From Blepharisma stoltei (Eukaryota > Ciliophora > Heterotrichea > Heterotrichida > Blepharismidae), in NCBI GenBank assembly GCA_914767885.1, contig CAJZBQ010000055.1:434001-498000 (forward strand): a stretch of 64,000 bases of DNA, written 5' to 3'. This document shows positions 45,821 through 57,156 of the stretch, piece after piece; the stretch's first letter is position 1; each line of letters opens with the position of its first letter. The translations under genes and the position numbers were made by a program. Below the pieces are notes generated by a model. It was not told the DNA's origin. It made no database searches and saw nothing but the letters and a program-made list of their open reading frames with translations.

Positions 45821-46186
45821 TTATGCGATTTTTTAAAAATTTAATTATTTATAAATATAAAAACATCCTGAACAACTTGTTCTTGAAAAAAAAATCATGC
45901 TTTAGAATATAAAGATTTATTTTAACAGGATTTCATGAACTTTTGAGATAAGCAAATTTTCTGTTTAAATTTTTTAATCATTTTTATAAACCATTTCTAT
46001 ATATCTGGTTTTTTCTTATTTAATAATACCTAATATAGAGCATTTGAACTGAAAATAATATGACATACAGAAGCAGACATATCTAATATTAAAAAATGGT
46101 AGGAAATTGCAATTTGAAGGTTCTAATTTGGCTAAAATCATATATAAATGAGCAAATAATATTTTCGGCTTTGAATTTTCATTCAC

Positions 46187-46457
46187 TAACTCCCCTATAA
46201 AAAAACCTGCCCAATATAAATGGGGCTAATATTTTTTCTTAAAAATAATTACTTTAAGAAATATGAATTAAGCACAATAGTTTGAATTTTAATTTATAAA
46301 AAGATTAATTGATTTAAATAATATTTTACTTGCATTTTATCATTAAACTAAGTTTATAATATTTATTTTTTCATCATTTTTTTTTCAATTTAAAGGGGGT
46401 TGTAGTACCTAAAATATGCAAATTTATCGATATTTTGTTTCAGTTTAAAGGGAGGAG
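46187..46457. mobile_element. CTCC/GGAG MITE, TTTAAATTGAAAC core
   Basis: TAA repeats at 46187 and 46458. The right end has two core copies (TTTTTCAATTTAAAGGGGG, TTTGTTTCAGTTTAAAGGG) ending GGAG. The left end keeps CTCCCC but its core is degraded. Confidence 0.75.
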
Positions 46458-46749
46458 TAAGTTATGGTATAATTTGCATTAAAAAATATGAATACAAAAG
46501 AATATTTGGTTTTATATAGGTGTGAATAACAATTTAATTAGCCAGCTAGAATCAATAATATAATCTCTAAAGCCATAGAAGATTCCCACCATTTTAACCA
46601 TAGCTCTTATTGCTTTATTTCTAATTCAATAAAGTGATCTCACACTCTTAACAAATTTTATGATTTTTTAAACAATTATATCCATAAATAGATCGTTTCT
46701 ATAATAATCAATATGATGTTTCTGCATCTCATAAAATATAGGAATTATT

Positions 46750-47044
46750 TTTAAGTTTTATTGAATTACTCTAGCACACTTGTGCCTTAAGTCTTCTTTA
46801 CTTGAGGTCCAGTTACATTAACAGCTCTAAACAACGGTAGGCGGGACCTGCCTAACCGTCGAACCGTTAAAGTTAATAAGCCCTTCCAGACTTCTCTTGT
46901 CATTGCCAGCCTCAGCACCGACTTCTTCTCTTCAAGCCGATACTCTCAAGAAGCTTTGACTTCTCTCACTAAGCTCGGATTATAGGACCTACCTGTTTAA
47001 ACAGTTGTTATGACCTATCCCTAGCTGGCACTTTTAATATTGTG
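46750..47044 (+). mobile_element. CCATTTTA retroposon, copy 4 (short)
   Basis: 295 bp, target duplication ATAGGAATTATT at 46738-46749 and 47045-47056. End reads GGCACTTTTAATATTGTG, a variant of the family tail. GC-rich against its AT-rich background. Confidence 0.7.
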
Positions 47045-47401
47045 ATAGGAATTATTAATGAAAATAGAACTTATTTTAAATTCTTCAAAAAGATAAGCCA
47101 GTTGATAAATGCCATTCTACATTTTATAAAATGGATCTTAAAATTATGACAATTTTAAATTGCTAGTTTCAGTCATATAAGTAAAGATTAATATAGCTTT
47201 AAAATATCAATTTTTTCTATATAATTATATCATCAAAAAATAATAGAGCTATTCAAATAATATATAAAAATGTATTAGCTCTAAAACCCAAATATTGTGT
47301 GCCAATTTACCTTTATATGTTTTGTATAATTATATTACTTATTATTGCTTTTAATTGATTTTTTTTCTAAATTCTCTTGCCGTAAATTTAATTATTTCTC
47401 C

Positions 47402-48945
47402 TTAGGAAGCATCACGACCAATTATTCTGTTTAATTTTTCTTTTAAAACCTTTGTTTTAGTTCATCGATCATGATAATCGAATTCAAATACCATTGCCGT
47501 AGTATTATCATTTTTTGGCTCATAAAAATCCTTTAAATATTCATGCTTCAATAGTTTTTCAGCATCTCACCTTTTTAACGGATTAAAAACCAGCATTTTC
47601 TCTAAAAAATCTATTGCCAATGAGTCTGCTTCAGGAAAAATTACTTTAAAAGGCGTTTTATCTGGCTTTGCAGAAGTTTTGAAAAGTGATGATAAAGCCT
47701 CCTCATTATTAATAAATAATAAATCATCTTCTGCCGGAAATCCTAATAATTCAAACATAGAATTTATCTGTTTAAGACTATTTTCTGGATTAAAAAGAGG
47801 ATTCTGTCTTTTTACTCCTCCCTCCGTGAGCGAACAAAATCATTTTGTTCTAATTTTTTTTTAAAATTTATATTTAAAATTTTATATTAAATTGTTTTTC
47901 GAAATTCAAAAAATCAAATATTTATTTTTATTTGTAAAATTTACGTTTTAAAATTCAATTTGTTCATTCATATATCAAAATTTTTTTTCGTAAAATATTA
48001 TTATATTAAAAGAATTTTTTTCGCTTAAGGAGGGTGAGGTTTTGGGCATAAAATAAGGATTTTCCAATGGTTTTGTTCGCTTTCGGGAAGGGAGGAGTTA
48101 GAAAGTATGCCATTATGCATCCAACGCTTCATATATTATGCGTTGGCATGATTTTGGGAGGGTCTCCACCTTTTCTGTGCGTGAAACATAAATTTCACAT
48201 ATGGAGCAACTCAAGTGTGGAATGTCCTGATGTGTGGAGACCATCCCAAATTCATGCCAATTATAATATCAGATTTTGTAGTTATAAAGCGAGCTATATT
48301 TAAACATTCAGGAGCTAAAAATAATCGATCTACGTCATAAATATGATCTTCATATCAATAATTCTCATTATTAGCAAAGGCAAACCAAAAATCAGTTATT
48401 TTTACGTCGCAATTTGCATTAATCCCAACTACTTTAGGGCTCAGGTTTCCTAAAATCACTCCTGCTGAGTGTATATATACAAGTGCACGTAGAATTTGGT
48501 AAATAATGAATTTTATATGCAAATCAGTTAAATCTTGGGATGATCTGATCACAGCATCTAAACTTGTATCCATTGATTCAGTTATTAAATAAAGGGTTAA
48601 TGAGTCATTATGCTCATAAAAGTCAATATCATATAGCTGAAGAATATTTTCATGTTGAAAATGTTTCATTAAGTTAATTTCATTTAAGGTTCCTTTAATT
48701 CTGCCATTTCAGTCTAATGCATTTTCAATTGCTAGGATTTTAACTTCTCGGTCAGATATATTGTCGTATGCAGTATAACTCTCTGAAATCCCTGTATAAT
48801 AAGCATCCTTGAGATTGCTATAGCGCTTATTAATATAAATAGATTTTCCAGAAAAATTTACTAAGATCGAACGATTCACTGTAAAATTTATAAAAATTGG
48901 GAAAATTAGCCCCATCTTTGATCGAACTATTTTCATATCATGCAA
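47402..48945 (-). CDS. MAPK-like pseudokinase
   Basis: After removal of IESs at 48134-48266 and 47812-48098 this is a full MAPK-type kinase fold. Segments: LNEINLMKHFQHENILQLYD, LYLITESMDTSLDAVIRSSQ, FIIYQILRALVYIHSAG, VILGNLSPKVVGINANCDVK, ITDFWFAFANN, RLFLAPECL, KSDIWSVGCIMAYF and DAEKLLKHEYLKDFYEPK. The catalytic HRDLKP is LGNLSP and DFG is DFW, so the catalytic Asp is lost. The nearest family is ERK/p38-like. Predicted to be a regulator or scaffold rather than an active kinase. Confidence 0.8.
47812..48098. mobile_element. CTCC/GGAG MITE-IES, CGTGAGCGAAC core
   Basis: TTA repeats at 47812 and 48099; ends CTCCTCCCTCCGTGAGCGAA and GTTCGCTTTCGGGAAGGGAG. Removal joins GCIMAYF to LKRQNPLFNPENS. 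Confidence 0.88.
48134..48266. repeat. Foldback IES, 133 bp
   Basis: Inverted ends TATTATAATTGGCATGAATT and TATATTATGCGTTGGCATGA; inner arms GGGAGGGTCTCCACC and GTGGAGACCATCCC. TA removal gives KSDIWSVGC, the canonical kinase subdomain IX. Confidence 0.88.
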
Positions 48946-49194
48946 ATTTTTTATATACTTAAAAATATCTTTAAAATTTAAATTTTAAATTCAATAAGGA
49001 ACAAATTAAAATTATACAGTTTAAAGGGGTAACTAAAAAATCAAAATATTAAAAATTGGTATTCTTATGAAATTAATTTAATTTTTTGCCGTAAAAATAA
49101 TTATTAAATACTCATGATCTTCTTATTTAAAAGTATATAAAAATATATATATTTTATTTTATATATAAAAATTTTTTTCCCCAAAATTTTTTTT

Positions 49195-49248
49195 TAACTC
49201 CATCCTTGATCGAACGATATCGTGCCGTTTGATCGAGGATGGGGGGAG
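49195..49248. mobile_element. Minimal CTCC/GGAG foldback, GATCGA core
   Basis: 54 bp with TAA repeats at 49195 and 49249. CTCCATCCTTGATCGAACGA and its near complement make up the whole element. It equals the hairpin end of larger MITEs, with a fourth core sequence. Confidence 0.7.
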
Positions 49249-49269
49249 TAAGATTTTTTCGGGGTTCCT

Positions 49270-50029
49270 TCACACGACGACTATTTCATAACGACTATTT
49301 TTTTTTTGGCCTATTTTTTTTTGGCCTATTTTGTTTTGGCCTTTTTTTTTTTTCACCTATTTTTTTTTGGCCTATTTTTTTTTGGCCTATTTTGTTTTGG
49401 CCTATTTTTTTTTTGGCCTATTTTTTTTTTGGCCTATTTTTTTTTTGGCCTATTTTTTTTTGGCCTATTTTTTTTTGGCCTATTTTTTTTTTGGCCTATT
49501 TTTTTTTTTGGCCTATTTTTTTTTGGCCTATTTTTTTTTGGCCTATTTTTTTTTGTCTAGCCTCATTCATGAAGCTGCTGAGAGTACTAAAACCTTATTG
49601 AGAAACAGAGACTTTTCCTTACGCGATTAATATTGAGTAAATTAAGTTAAAAACTCCTAATTAAACCTAAAATTCTCGAAATTTTAAAAGCAATGAATTA
49701 GTATTCATTGAGTAAGAAATCTGTTAAGGGTGCATTTTTTGTTAGTTAAATCGTTTAAAACACATTACAAATTAGATTAAAACAATTAGTATGGAATTGT
49801 GCCCAAATATTAGTAAAAAATAGTTAAAAAATTGTCAAAAAAAAAGGCAAAAAACATAGCAAAAAAAATAGGCCAAAAACAAATAGGCCAAAAAAAAATA
49901 GGCCAAAAAAAAATAGGCCAAAAAAAAATAGGCCAAAAAAAAATAGGCAAAAAAAAATAGGCCAAAAAAAAATAGGCCAAAAAAAAATAGGCCAAAAAAA
50001 AATAGTCGTTATGAAATAGTCGTCGTGTG
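49270..50029. mobile_element. Inverted-repeat element with 14-bp subterminal tandem repeats
   Basis: Ends are TTCACACGACGACTATTTCA then TAACGACTATTTTTTTTTGG, with exact complements at 49995-50029. The left end carries about 16 GGCCTATTTTTTTT units; the right end carries about 9 in inverse orientation. The interior (49560-49840) has no transposase ORF. The Phe/Leu/Trp-rich ORFs here are repeat artefacts. The target duplication is not clear. Confidence 0.75.
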
Positions 50030-52063
50030 AAGATACGTTTTTTCGGTTTTGCTCGGATTCATTTTTTATTGATTTAATAAATAAATCATAATAGATACAG
50101 ATCTAATAAAGTTCAAATTTTAATTTAAACATATTGATAAGTAAAATTTATGGCAGTTTTAGAGCAACTGGAGTTATTTTTAAAATTAAAAACAAAAAAA
50201 TGAAGGTTTATCATATAATTTTTACTAAACAGTTCAATAAAATCTGTCTTCTTTTGTGCTCAGAATTTCATTTCAAAATATATTTTATAAATCCAAAAAT
50301 TCACAGTATGGTCATCCACAAAATTAAAAACAAATATATATCATCATAAACTTAAACTCTAATAATTAAAAATCAGATAATCATTTCCTTCCAAATATTG
50401 CCTATAATTATAAATCCCTTCATACCCCGTCTTCCAGAATTATTATAAAATCCATTCTATCATTATCCGTTGACCTTAAACAATTTTCCTCATCTTCCCC
50501 TAAATCAAACTTAAATTTCCTTTTCTGTTCTCACACAGTGTAATCTGAATCTATTAGTTATTATTATTAGTGTCTTCAAATTATTACTCCATCCGCAGGT
50601 CAACGTCCGATCCATTTCCATCAAATCAGTCCCTAAATAAAAAATCCTTGCTCTTCACTTGTTTCTTGGTTCCTTGTCTTGGCAGTCCTTGTCTTTTCTT
50701 GGTCTTGAGTGTTTAATTCACTTTAGCTTAAGTCTTTAATTAAGGTATTTTTTAGTACCCTACAAAACAAAACCAAAGTTATTTGAACAAACAGTAACAC
50801 AAAGAAGCGAGGTCTCATGGTCAAAAACAACAAGTAATTAGAAGTTAGAAGCAAATAGGATTCTGAGCCTTAATCTGTACCCTGCTGAGTAGATCTTGAC
50901 TCTTGATCTTTCCTATTTAGGTCTTGGATTTCATAATAATTTTTTATTAATTTTGTAATTTCGGTCAGCTTAAATAGGGATTATTTGTGATAAAAACCCC
51001 CATGATTTTTAAAAATAAGCCATTTTAGGTGGGCTGGGGTGTCATGATTTGTAAATAGGAAATAAATGAAAATGGTGGGATAATAGGAAATCCAGGGGTA
51101 AATAAGGAAAATCATGGGGTAATTCTGGTATGAGGTATGAAGGAATGGACAGGGATAATTTAGGCACAGAGTTAGATAAATAAAGTAAATAAACAAACTA
51201 GATGTGAGGCGGTTTATTCAAAATTAGCATTGATTTTCAGTTAAGGGTTTCACCTAATTTAGACAATTTTTGTTTTACGAATTATTTGATAAGTTTATCT
51301 AATTCTTGCAATTTCTAGGGATTTCCGAGGATCTAGTTATTTAGGATATATGATAGCTAACTGTATCTGATTAGGGATTATTTTTAAGCTGCGAAAAGGG
51401 AAAGCTCTTCAGTTAGGATTTTTTCTTGCTTATACTTCAAGTATCGATCGCCAAGAATGACCTTATGAATATAAGGAATTTTTACTTGAGAGGAAGGAAC
51501 AACTCCTACAATGGTCTTCGGTAACTAATTTGAGGGTTATAATCAAGGGGTAATTCATTATATGATCATCAGCAAATGGTCTCCACCTTTCTTAATGCGA
51601 CTTTTAATCCATATTTATTACATCAAAAAGACCATCAAATTACAAAATTTGAAATTTTTGAGCCTTTTAGTGATTATTTTGATATAATCGTTTACAATTT
51701 TTGCGAGAAGTGCAAAATTTTCTGCATAATTTATTTTATATTAAATACAAAATCATAGTATATGGAGACTTACTGTATGGGACTCCCTTTTGCAAAAATT
51801 GCAAGGGATTATATTTATTTCTAATTTTAAAATAATTGAAATAAATATAAAATAAATTGTCTTCTATCAATACTTAAAATATAAAAAAATTCTATAATGT
51901 CTATAGCTGAACACCTATCAATTGTATAAATAATGAATTATGAGTATAAAGCATTAAAATTTCACAAATGTTAAATAAATATCTAAAAATTAGAAAAAAT
52001 CAGCCAAAAAATGTGATCATAATAAATTATTGCATATAGGAATTCCATAAATTAATAATTATG
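50030..52063. other. Gene-poor region
   Basis: 2 kb with only short ORFs (longest about 70 codons, 50134-50349) without recognisable features. The moderately GC-rich stretch 50380-51200 resembles older repeat DNA. No RNA gene recognised. Confidence 0.45.
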
Positions 52064-52066
52064 TCT

Positions 52067-54206
52067 CTAAATCGCTTTAGAAAAATCCCTTCGGCTAACA
52101 AATGTGACAAACAAAGGAACTTCAAGCATTTCATCTACTTTACTGTGCATAATCCCAAATACAAAAGCTTCATTCAGTACCAAAACTCCAGGATCAGGAC
52201 TAATAATAATTGATCCTTTAGGATGCAAAGGTGACAAAAACTTCAAATTCACAATTTCACTGCATGAAGATATGCTAAACTCTGATGATTTCGAGTTTAT
52301 AACTTCTCCAATTTTATTTTCAAAAGCAAACTGTAAAAGAAGTTATAGGGAATTCTCTAGAATCGCCCCAGTAAGAACAAGTGGTTAGTTAATTTGCTAA
52401 GTTCTGAACATAAATGCTTAAATACAGACCATATGTCTCGTCTTACTCCATTGGGGTAAGTCTCCATCATACACTCAGTATGAAATGAGAAATAGTCTAG
52501 ACGCTTCACCCTTTTAGATTTCTGCCCCCAGAACCACCAGCCCAAAGGATTAAAACCTAATGCAGAGCTACAGTCTAGTTAGTGCTGCGATGATCTCGAT
52601 TAAGAAAAGATTAATTAGTGAAAACCTGTCTAACAGGAAAACCTTCAACAAATAAAAAACCTTCCTATATGCAAGGTTTCTCCAAGCCTTAGGACCTACT
52701 AATGATATGCACTCATCTTCAGTACCTCAGGATTTGTCTTATCTTCTCTGTCAACTTCACCATTTTATTTCTTCAACTGTAAAAGAAGGAATCCATATTT
52801 CTTCTTTTACATCTTGCACTTTTGTAATTTTTGTTAATACTTCTTTAGCATAATTAAAAGCCATGCCTCCATCTCTTTCCGAGCATGGTATAAAAAATGC
52901 ACTAAAATTTGGGTCTTCAGTAGGGACAATATATATATTGATTTTCTATTATTTTTACTATAAAAAAAAATTAAATTTTTTAATTTTTAGTAAAATAAAG
53001 GCATTTATTTTTATAAAAAATACAATAATTGGCCTAAAAGAGCTTACTAATAGATTTTCTGATTTCATTATATTTATTTGTGTTTGGTATATGCGCGTGT
53101 ATGAAATCCCATTAATAATTGATGTCATATATTTAGGCCAGGAAAGGCCTAATGCCGAGCATGATACTGAGGTCTCTGAGTCTTCTTTGAAATCAGTTAA
53201 ATTTAGGCCTATAGACTTTATGTCATTTAAAGCACCTTCATATTTCTCTTTTCTAAATCTAAATGCAGGAGGCACCCATGTGGCTGGCATTTTTCCTATT
53301 AAATCTTGGACCTTGTGACCTAGCTCAGTTTCTGATGAAAATTGGCCAAGCGCACGAAGTGCGCAAGAAATCCCTATTAAGCTGAAATACGGGCTATGCG
53401 TAGGAATATTTCTTGAATTATTTGAAATTTGTGCAGCACATGCATAAGCAATTTCTATGCAGTCTCCGAATAGCTGCTTTGCTGGCAAATTTTCAGCACA
53501 CACAATACTTTCAGGCCTTCTTAGTCCTAGCAACTGTAAAGGCGTTTTATCGCCTGTGTAAATCATCTGTTTCCATCTAAATCCTAACTTATCAAAATGC
53601 TCTTTAATTGACTTATCAGCCTCATATTTTCCTTGTTCATTAACTTTAGATATCATTCCACTTCTGATTTCGATGCATGGGTAATTTTCCCAAATATACT
53701 CTACTATCATATTCAAAATTTCTCCAAAAATTGGTAAAGATTAAAATGTTGCGTGGGCATAATTCCTACTAGCTGGAATACCTTGAGTCCAGGAAAAGTA
53801 GCCTACGCTGGATGCTTATACACCAGAGTGCAAATAATGCAAGCCAAACCAAAATTCAACCTCTTGAATTTTCTGGTAAAAATCACCTAACATAAGGATT
53901 AGCTCCCTAAGTTAGAGCTACTCTGTCGGGTGCCCCAATAGTCCCGATAGACCAAGGCTATGTGAGAAGCAAAGCCTGTCTAGTCCATCTGGCAGGGATA
54001 GGAAAGCCTTCGAGGAAACAAAACTTCCCTCTTCATCTTCAAGTCTGAAGGCCTACTTAAAAAAGGAAAAGAGACGCTTTTTTCAGCTTCATTAGTACGC
54101 TTCCTGCCTGCTCCATAGAATTGCACCTCAGAGACCAATTCTGTCAAGTCACCATTTTATTCCCCCTAAAAATTGGTAAGGATTCTGCTGAAATGTGTGA
54201 AATCAT
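52067..54206 (-). CDS. Uncharacterised protein, faintly serpin-like
   Basis: ATG at 54206 (MISHISAESLPIFGEILN after retroposon 53743-54167 is removed). Then IWENYPCIEIRSGMISKVNE, SPYFSLIGISCALRALGQFS and PPAFRFRKEKYEG; a stop-rich gap at about 52935-53130 (IES); PTEDPNFSAFFIPCSERDGG and EEIWIPSFTVEEI. A second retroposon-bearing IES (52334-52765) follows, then QFAFENKIGEVINSKSSEF, IIISPDPGVLVLNEAFVFGI to a stop at 52067. The order and spacing of SP...ISCALRAL and ALNEAFVFGI-type blocks recall serpins, but no reactive loop is identified; treat as unknown. Confidence 0.5.
52334..52765. other. IES carrying a retroposon
   Basis: TA at 52334-52335 and 52766-52767 restores SFTVEEIQFAFENK. Excision at the retroposon's own target duplication would shift the frame. 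Confidence 0.65.
52343..52774 (+). mobile_element. CCATTTTA retroposon, copy 5
   Basis: Target duplication AACTGTAAAAGAAG at 52329-52342 and 52775-52788; tail CTTCACCATTTTATTTCTTC. Shares CCTGTCTA...GGAAAACCTTC with the 53743 copy. Confidence 0.82.
53743..54167 (+). mobile_element. CCATTTTA retroposon, copy 6
   Basis: 425 bp; target duplication AAAAATTGGTAA(A/G)GATT (17 bp) at 53726-53742 and 54168-54184; tail GTCACCATTTTATTCCCCC. It lies in coding sequence; precise removal restores the frame. Confidence 0.85.
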
Positions 54207-54312
54207 GAGCCTTTTTTGTACTGATTTTTGGTTTTCTAAATTTAAGCTATATTAAATTAATAATAAAAATAATAAAAGCATTATTATTTTATCAACAATT
54301 TAATATGAAGAG

Positions 54313-55758
54313 TTATAAAATGACGAAACCTTTAATGTTTTGATTCTGCTTTATCCAAAGATAAGCAGGGAATCTTAAACTTTGAGAATTTGTATACGCG
54401 TTTTCAGGATTTCCTAAGGCTTCTTTTAAGTTTTCTGGGACTTTAACTGAGTAGCTAGCTATCTGCTCTTCTATATTATTACCAGACAATGGGTCAATAA
54501 TCAGCCTTTCAGTTAAAGCTTGCTGTGGCTCAATAATCAATGGTGTTTCAGCTTGCAAAACATGGATTTTTGACTCTTCAGGAGATGCATTTCCACTCTG
54601 ATCCCTGGAAAATATAGATCTGTGAGATCTATTTCTACCTCGGGCAGAGCTTCTTCTTGAGCTTTTTGATATATCATTTTCTTTATCAGAGCTTACTATA
54701 TGAGGCTCATTATTAAATATGCTTGACTTTTTCCTCAAATCAAATAAGGTTTCTCTTACAGGTGCAGCTGATACTCCTTCTTCTAATAAAATCATCTCGC
54801 ATTTTCTGATTCTGCTTAATAAAGAATTTGCAATTGGCAGCTCGATTTTTTTCGGGGATTTCATTTTCCCCATAGAGATAGAGCTCGCATATACAAAAAA
54901 GGGGTCTGATTTATTTGAAATGTATTCCCTTATAAATAAATTAAATATTTATTTACCTTTGCAGGCTATTTATGCATTATTTTCTAAAATAGAATAAATT
55001 AAGTCTGCAATTATGGTATTTGCAAGATAAATGGTATCCGTCTTCATTTTGATCAAATAATTTTCATTATTGATCATAAATTGGATTTTCGCTGGCGAAT
55101 AATTTTGGTTAAAATTCGCCAATTTTTCCCTTCAGTTTTGTATTAACTCTACCGCATTTAAAGAAAGTGTCCTCAAATTTGACAGTCTGTCAGCTACTTC
55201 TTGTCGGGAAATTGAATTTCTTTCTTTTTGACTAAAAATTTTGAGGTCATTTAAAGCTTGTTCTCTTGCATTGATGGTTTTTATGGCATGCACCAGGATG
55301 CTTTTATTGTTATTCGTGTCATCAATTTCTTTAGCCATTGCTCCTGCTTTTTGTTTTAGTGGCAGATCTTCAATTGCTGATAAAAATAGCTTTTGTTGGT
55401 GCTCAGGAATGCCTTTTTCTTCCCAGAGCTCTACTAGGTTATCTGTTAATTTTTTAAAGATTTGTCCTCTCAGCACTGGCGGCCTCCCTCCAGCAATTCC
55501 TTTATTTGAGCTGGATTTGATAATTCGATTTGGGATTTCTTTTGCTTTTTTTATTTTTCCAGGCGCCAGGATGATTTTTTTCCTATGGTTTGTGGCTATG
55601 TGGATTTGTATGTGCTTATCTCGGACTGCATCATAATCTGGAATTTTTTCGAGGTGGAATCTGTTGTCTCAGGATTGCTCTCTGACTTGAATTTCGTGCT
55701 TAGAAGATCGACGAAAAGGTCGAGCACCTGGAATTCGAAGAATACCATGTTCGAACAT
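54313..55758 (-). CDS. Uncharacterised coiled-coil protein
   Basis: ATG at 55758; reads MFEHGILRIPGARPFRRSSK, then GIAGGRPPVLRGQIFKKLTD, ELWEEKGIPEHQQKLFLSAI, EVADRLSNLRTLSLNAVELI (coiled coil) and TIYLANTIIADLIYSILENN. A short stop-containing gap at about 54900-54975 (probable IES) precedes MGKMKSPKKIELPIANSLLS and a Ser/Arg-rich region (SKSSRRSSARGRNRSHRSIF), ending at 54313. Two in-frame TGA Trp codons. The basic Ser-rich tail suggests phosphoregulation. No family recognised; a cytoskeletal or ciliary role is only a guess. Confidence 0.6.
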
Positions 55759-55792
55759 TTAAATTATAAAGAAAATTGATTTAATAGCTGAT

Positions 55793-56259
55793 ATATTGAT
55801 TAAAATGGTAACTCCTATAGCTGGGAATTTGAAAGGGCCATAATTGAGGTGTCTAATATGATTATCCTTCTAGGTTTTCATGAGATGGGACAGAGATGAG
55901 AGTTGATTAGCCAAAGCTCAAACCTTTGGCTAGGTTTTCCTTATATGGGAATACATGGAGTACGAAAGAGTTCTTCCAGTAGGCCAATCGAGAACTTAAC
56001 CTAACGCGATGCTAGGTATTGCACTCTGGCTTTGAATTTCAATTAATAGATAGCTTACTGGATATCCGATCTTTGAATTTTCCATAATCGCGACCCTGTT
56101 TACGTACAACCTTCTGATTTTTGCAGAACTTCGCCAGAAGGAGTAGCAAAATGCAAGACTGTGTGCGGACTAGAGATTAAGAGGTGGAGTCTTATGCAAT
56201 GAAATAAGAACCTCGGCTATCTGGCAATTGACTTTTCTGTAATCTTAAATAACGATAAT
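55793..56259 (-). mobile_element. CCATTTTA retroposon, copy 7
   Basis: Minus orientation: begins AAAATGGTAACTCC on the plus strand. Near-identical 14-bp target duplication ATTTAATA(G/A)CTGAT at 55779-55792 and 56260-56273. Shares AAAACCTAGCC with copy 1. Confidence 0.78.
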
Positions 56260-56273
56260 ATTTAATAACTGAT

Positions 56274-57156
56274 GAAGAGAAATTTCCATTTTAAGAAAGA
56301 ATTGCTTTAGCTTAACACTTAAATATTTTCACATTACTAGTTTTTATTTATTTTTTCTAGTTATTAAATATCAATTAATAAGATATTTCGTTTTCTTCTT
56401 TTTTTCTTACAAGATATTACCTTTTCTACTTAAAAAATTTAATTGAATTTATTCAATATTTTATATTATTAAAATGGTTTTAGAATTTTAGATGCTTGCT
56501 AAAATTCACAATTGAAATATAATAAAGTCCATCTTTGTTTTTTCTAAAATTTCTTAAAATTATCTAGACATTCTAAATAGGGTTCACTATTTTCTATTAA
56601 TTTCTTAAGTTCCTTCAAAAATTTCTGTATTTCTAACATTCTATATTAAAATTGGATTATTAAGCCTCAAAACTAATAAAAATTGAATAAAGTTTTTGGT
56701 AAATATTGTTTGATCAAATTATTTTTACTAGCAGATTATATTTTTTTAAGTTAAAGTTTATATGATTGGCCAAATATGGTAAGCTAAACATTGAATCATA
56801 AAATATAAAAACATTGAAAATCTGATCTTTTGGAAATTTAATTAGAAAAATAAAATATAAAAATATAACAGTTTAAAAATAAGAATTTTCCAAATTTGTT
56901 TCGCTTAGATACACGCAAGTATAATAATCATCTTATCTATGCTTTACACAAAAATACCTTTTTACAGTACTTAATTATCAGATCTAAATGGCTAATAACT
57001 ATTTTCTGTTTCAGGTTTGTTACAAAAAATTATGACAAATTTCTCTACTCTTAGACAGCATATAAATACCTCTAAGCGTCAATAATTTTATAACAAATTT
57101 TTCTAGATTTTTTTTATTTTAAAGTTGTGGAAACCTAATAGCATTTAATACATAAT
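56274..57156. other. Upstream region of receptor gene 1
   Basis: Very AT-rich. The last 240 bp (about 56920-57156) are duplicated upstream of receptor gene 2 (about 61670-61917), so they are probably the promoter and 5' leader. No TATA box can be singled out. Confidence 0.5.

Larger units (their letters stand above)
45821..47401. other. Intergenic with MITE and retroposon
   Basis: Gene-free apart from mobile elements at 46187-46457 and 46750-47044. Confidence 0.5.

Noticed and set aside
49239-49995. Phe/Leu/Trp-rich ORFs resembling membrane proteins
   Set aside because: Translations of GGCCTATTTTTTTT tandem repeats, open in three frames.
50134-50349. 71-codon ORF as a gene
   Set aside because: Lys/Ile/Phe-rich composition typical of AT-rich non-coding DNA, no neighbour or domain support.
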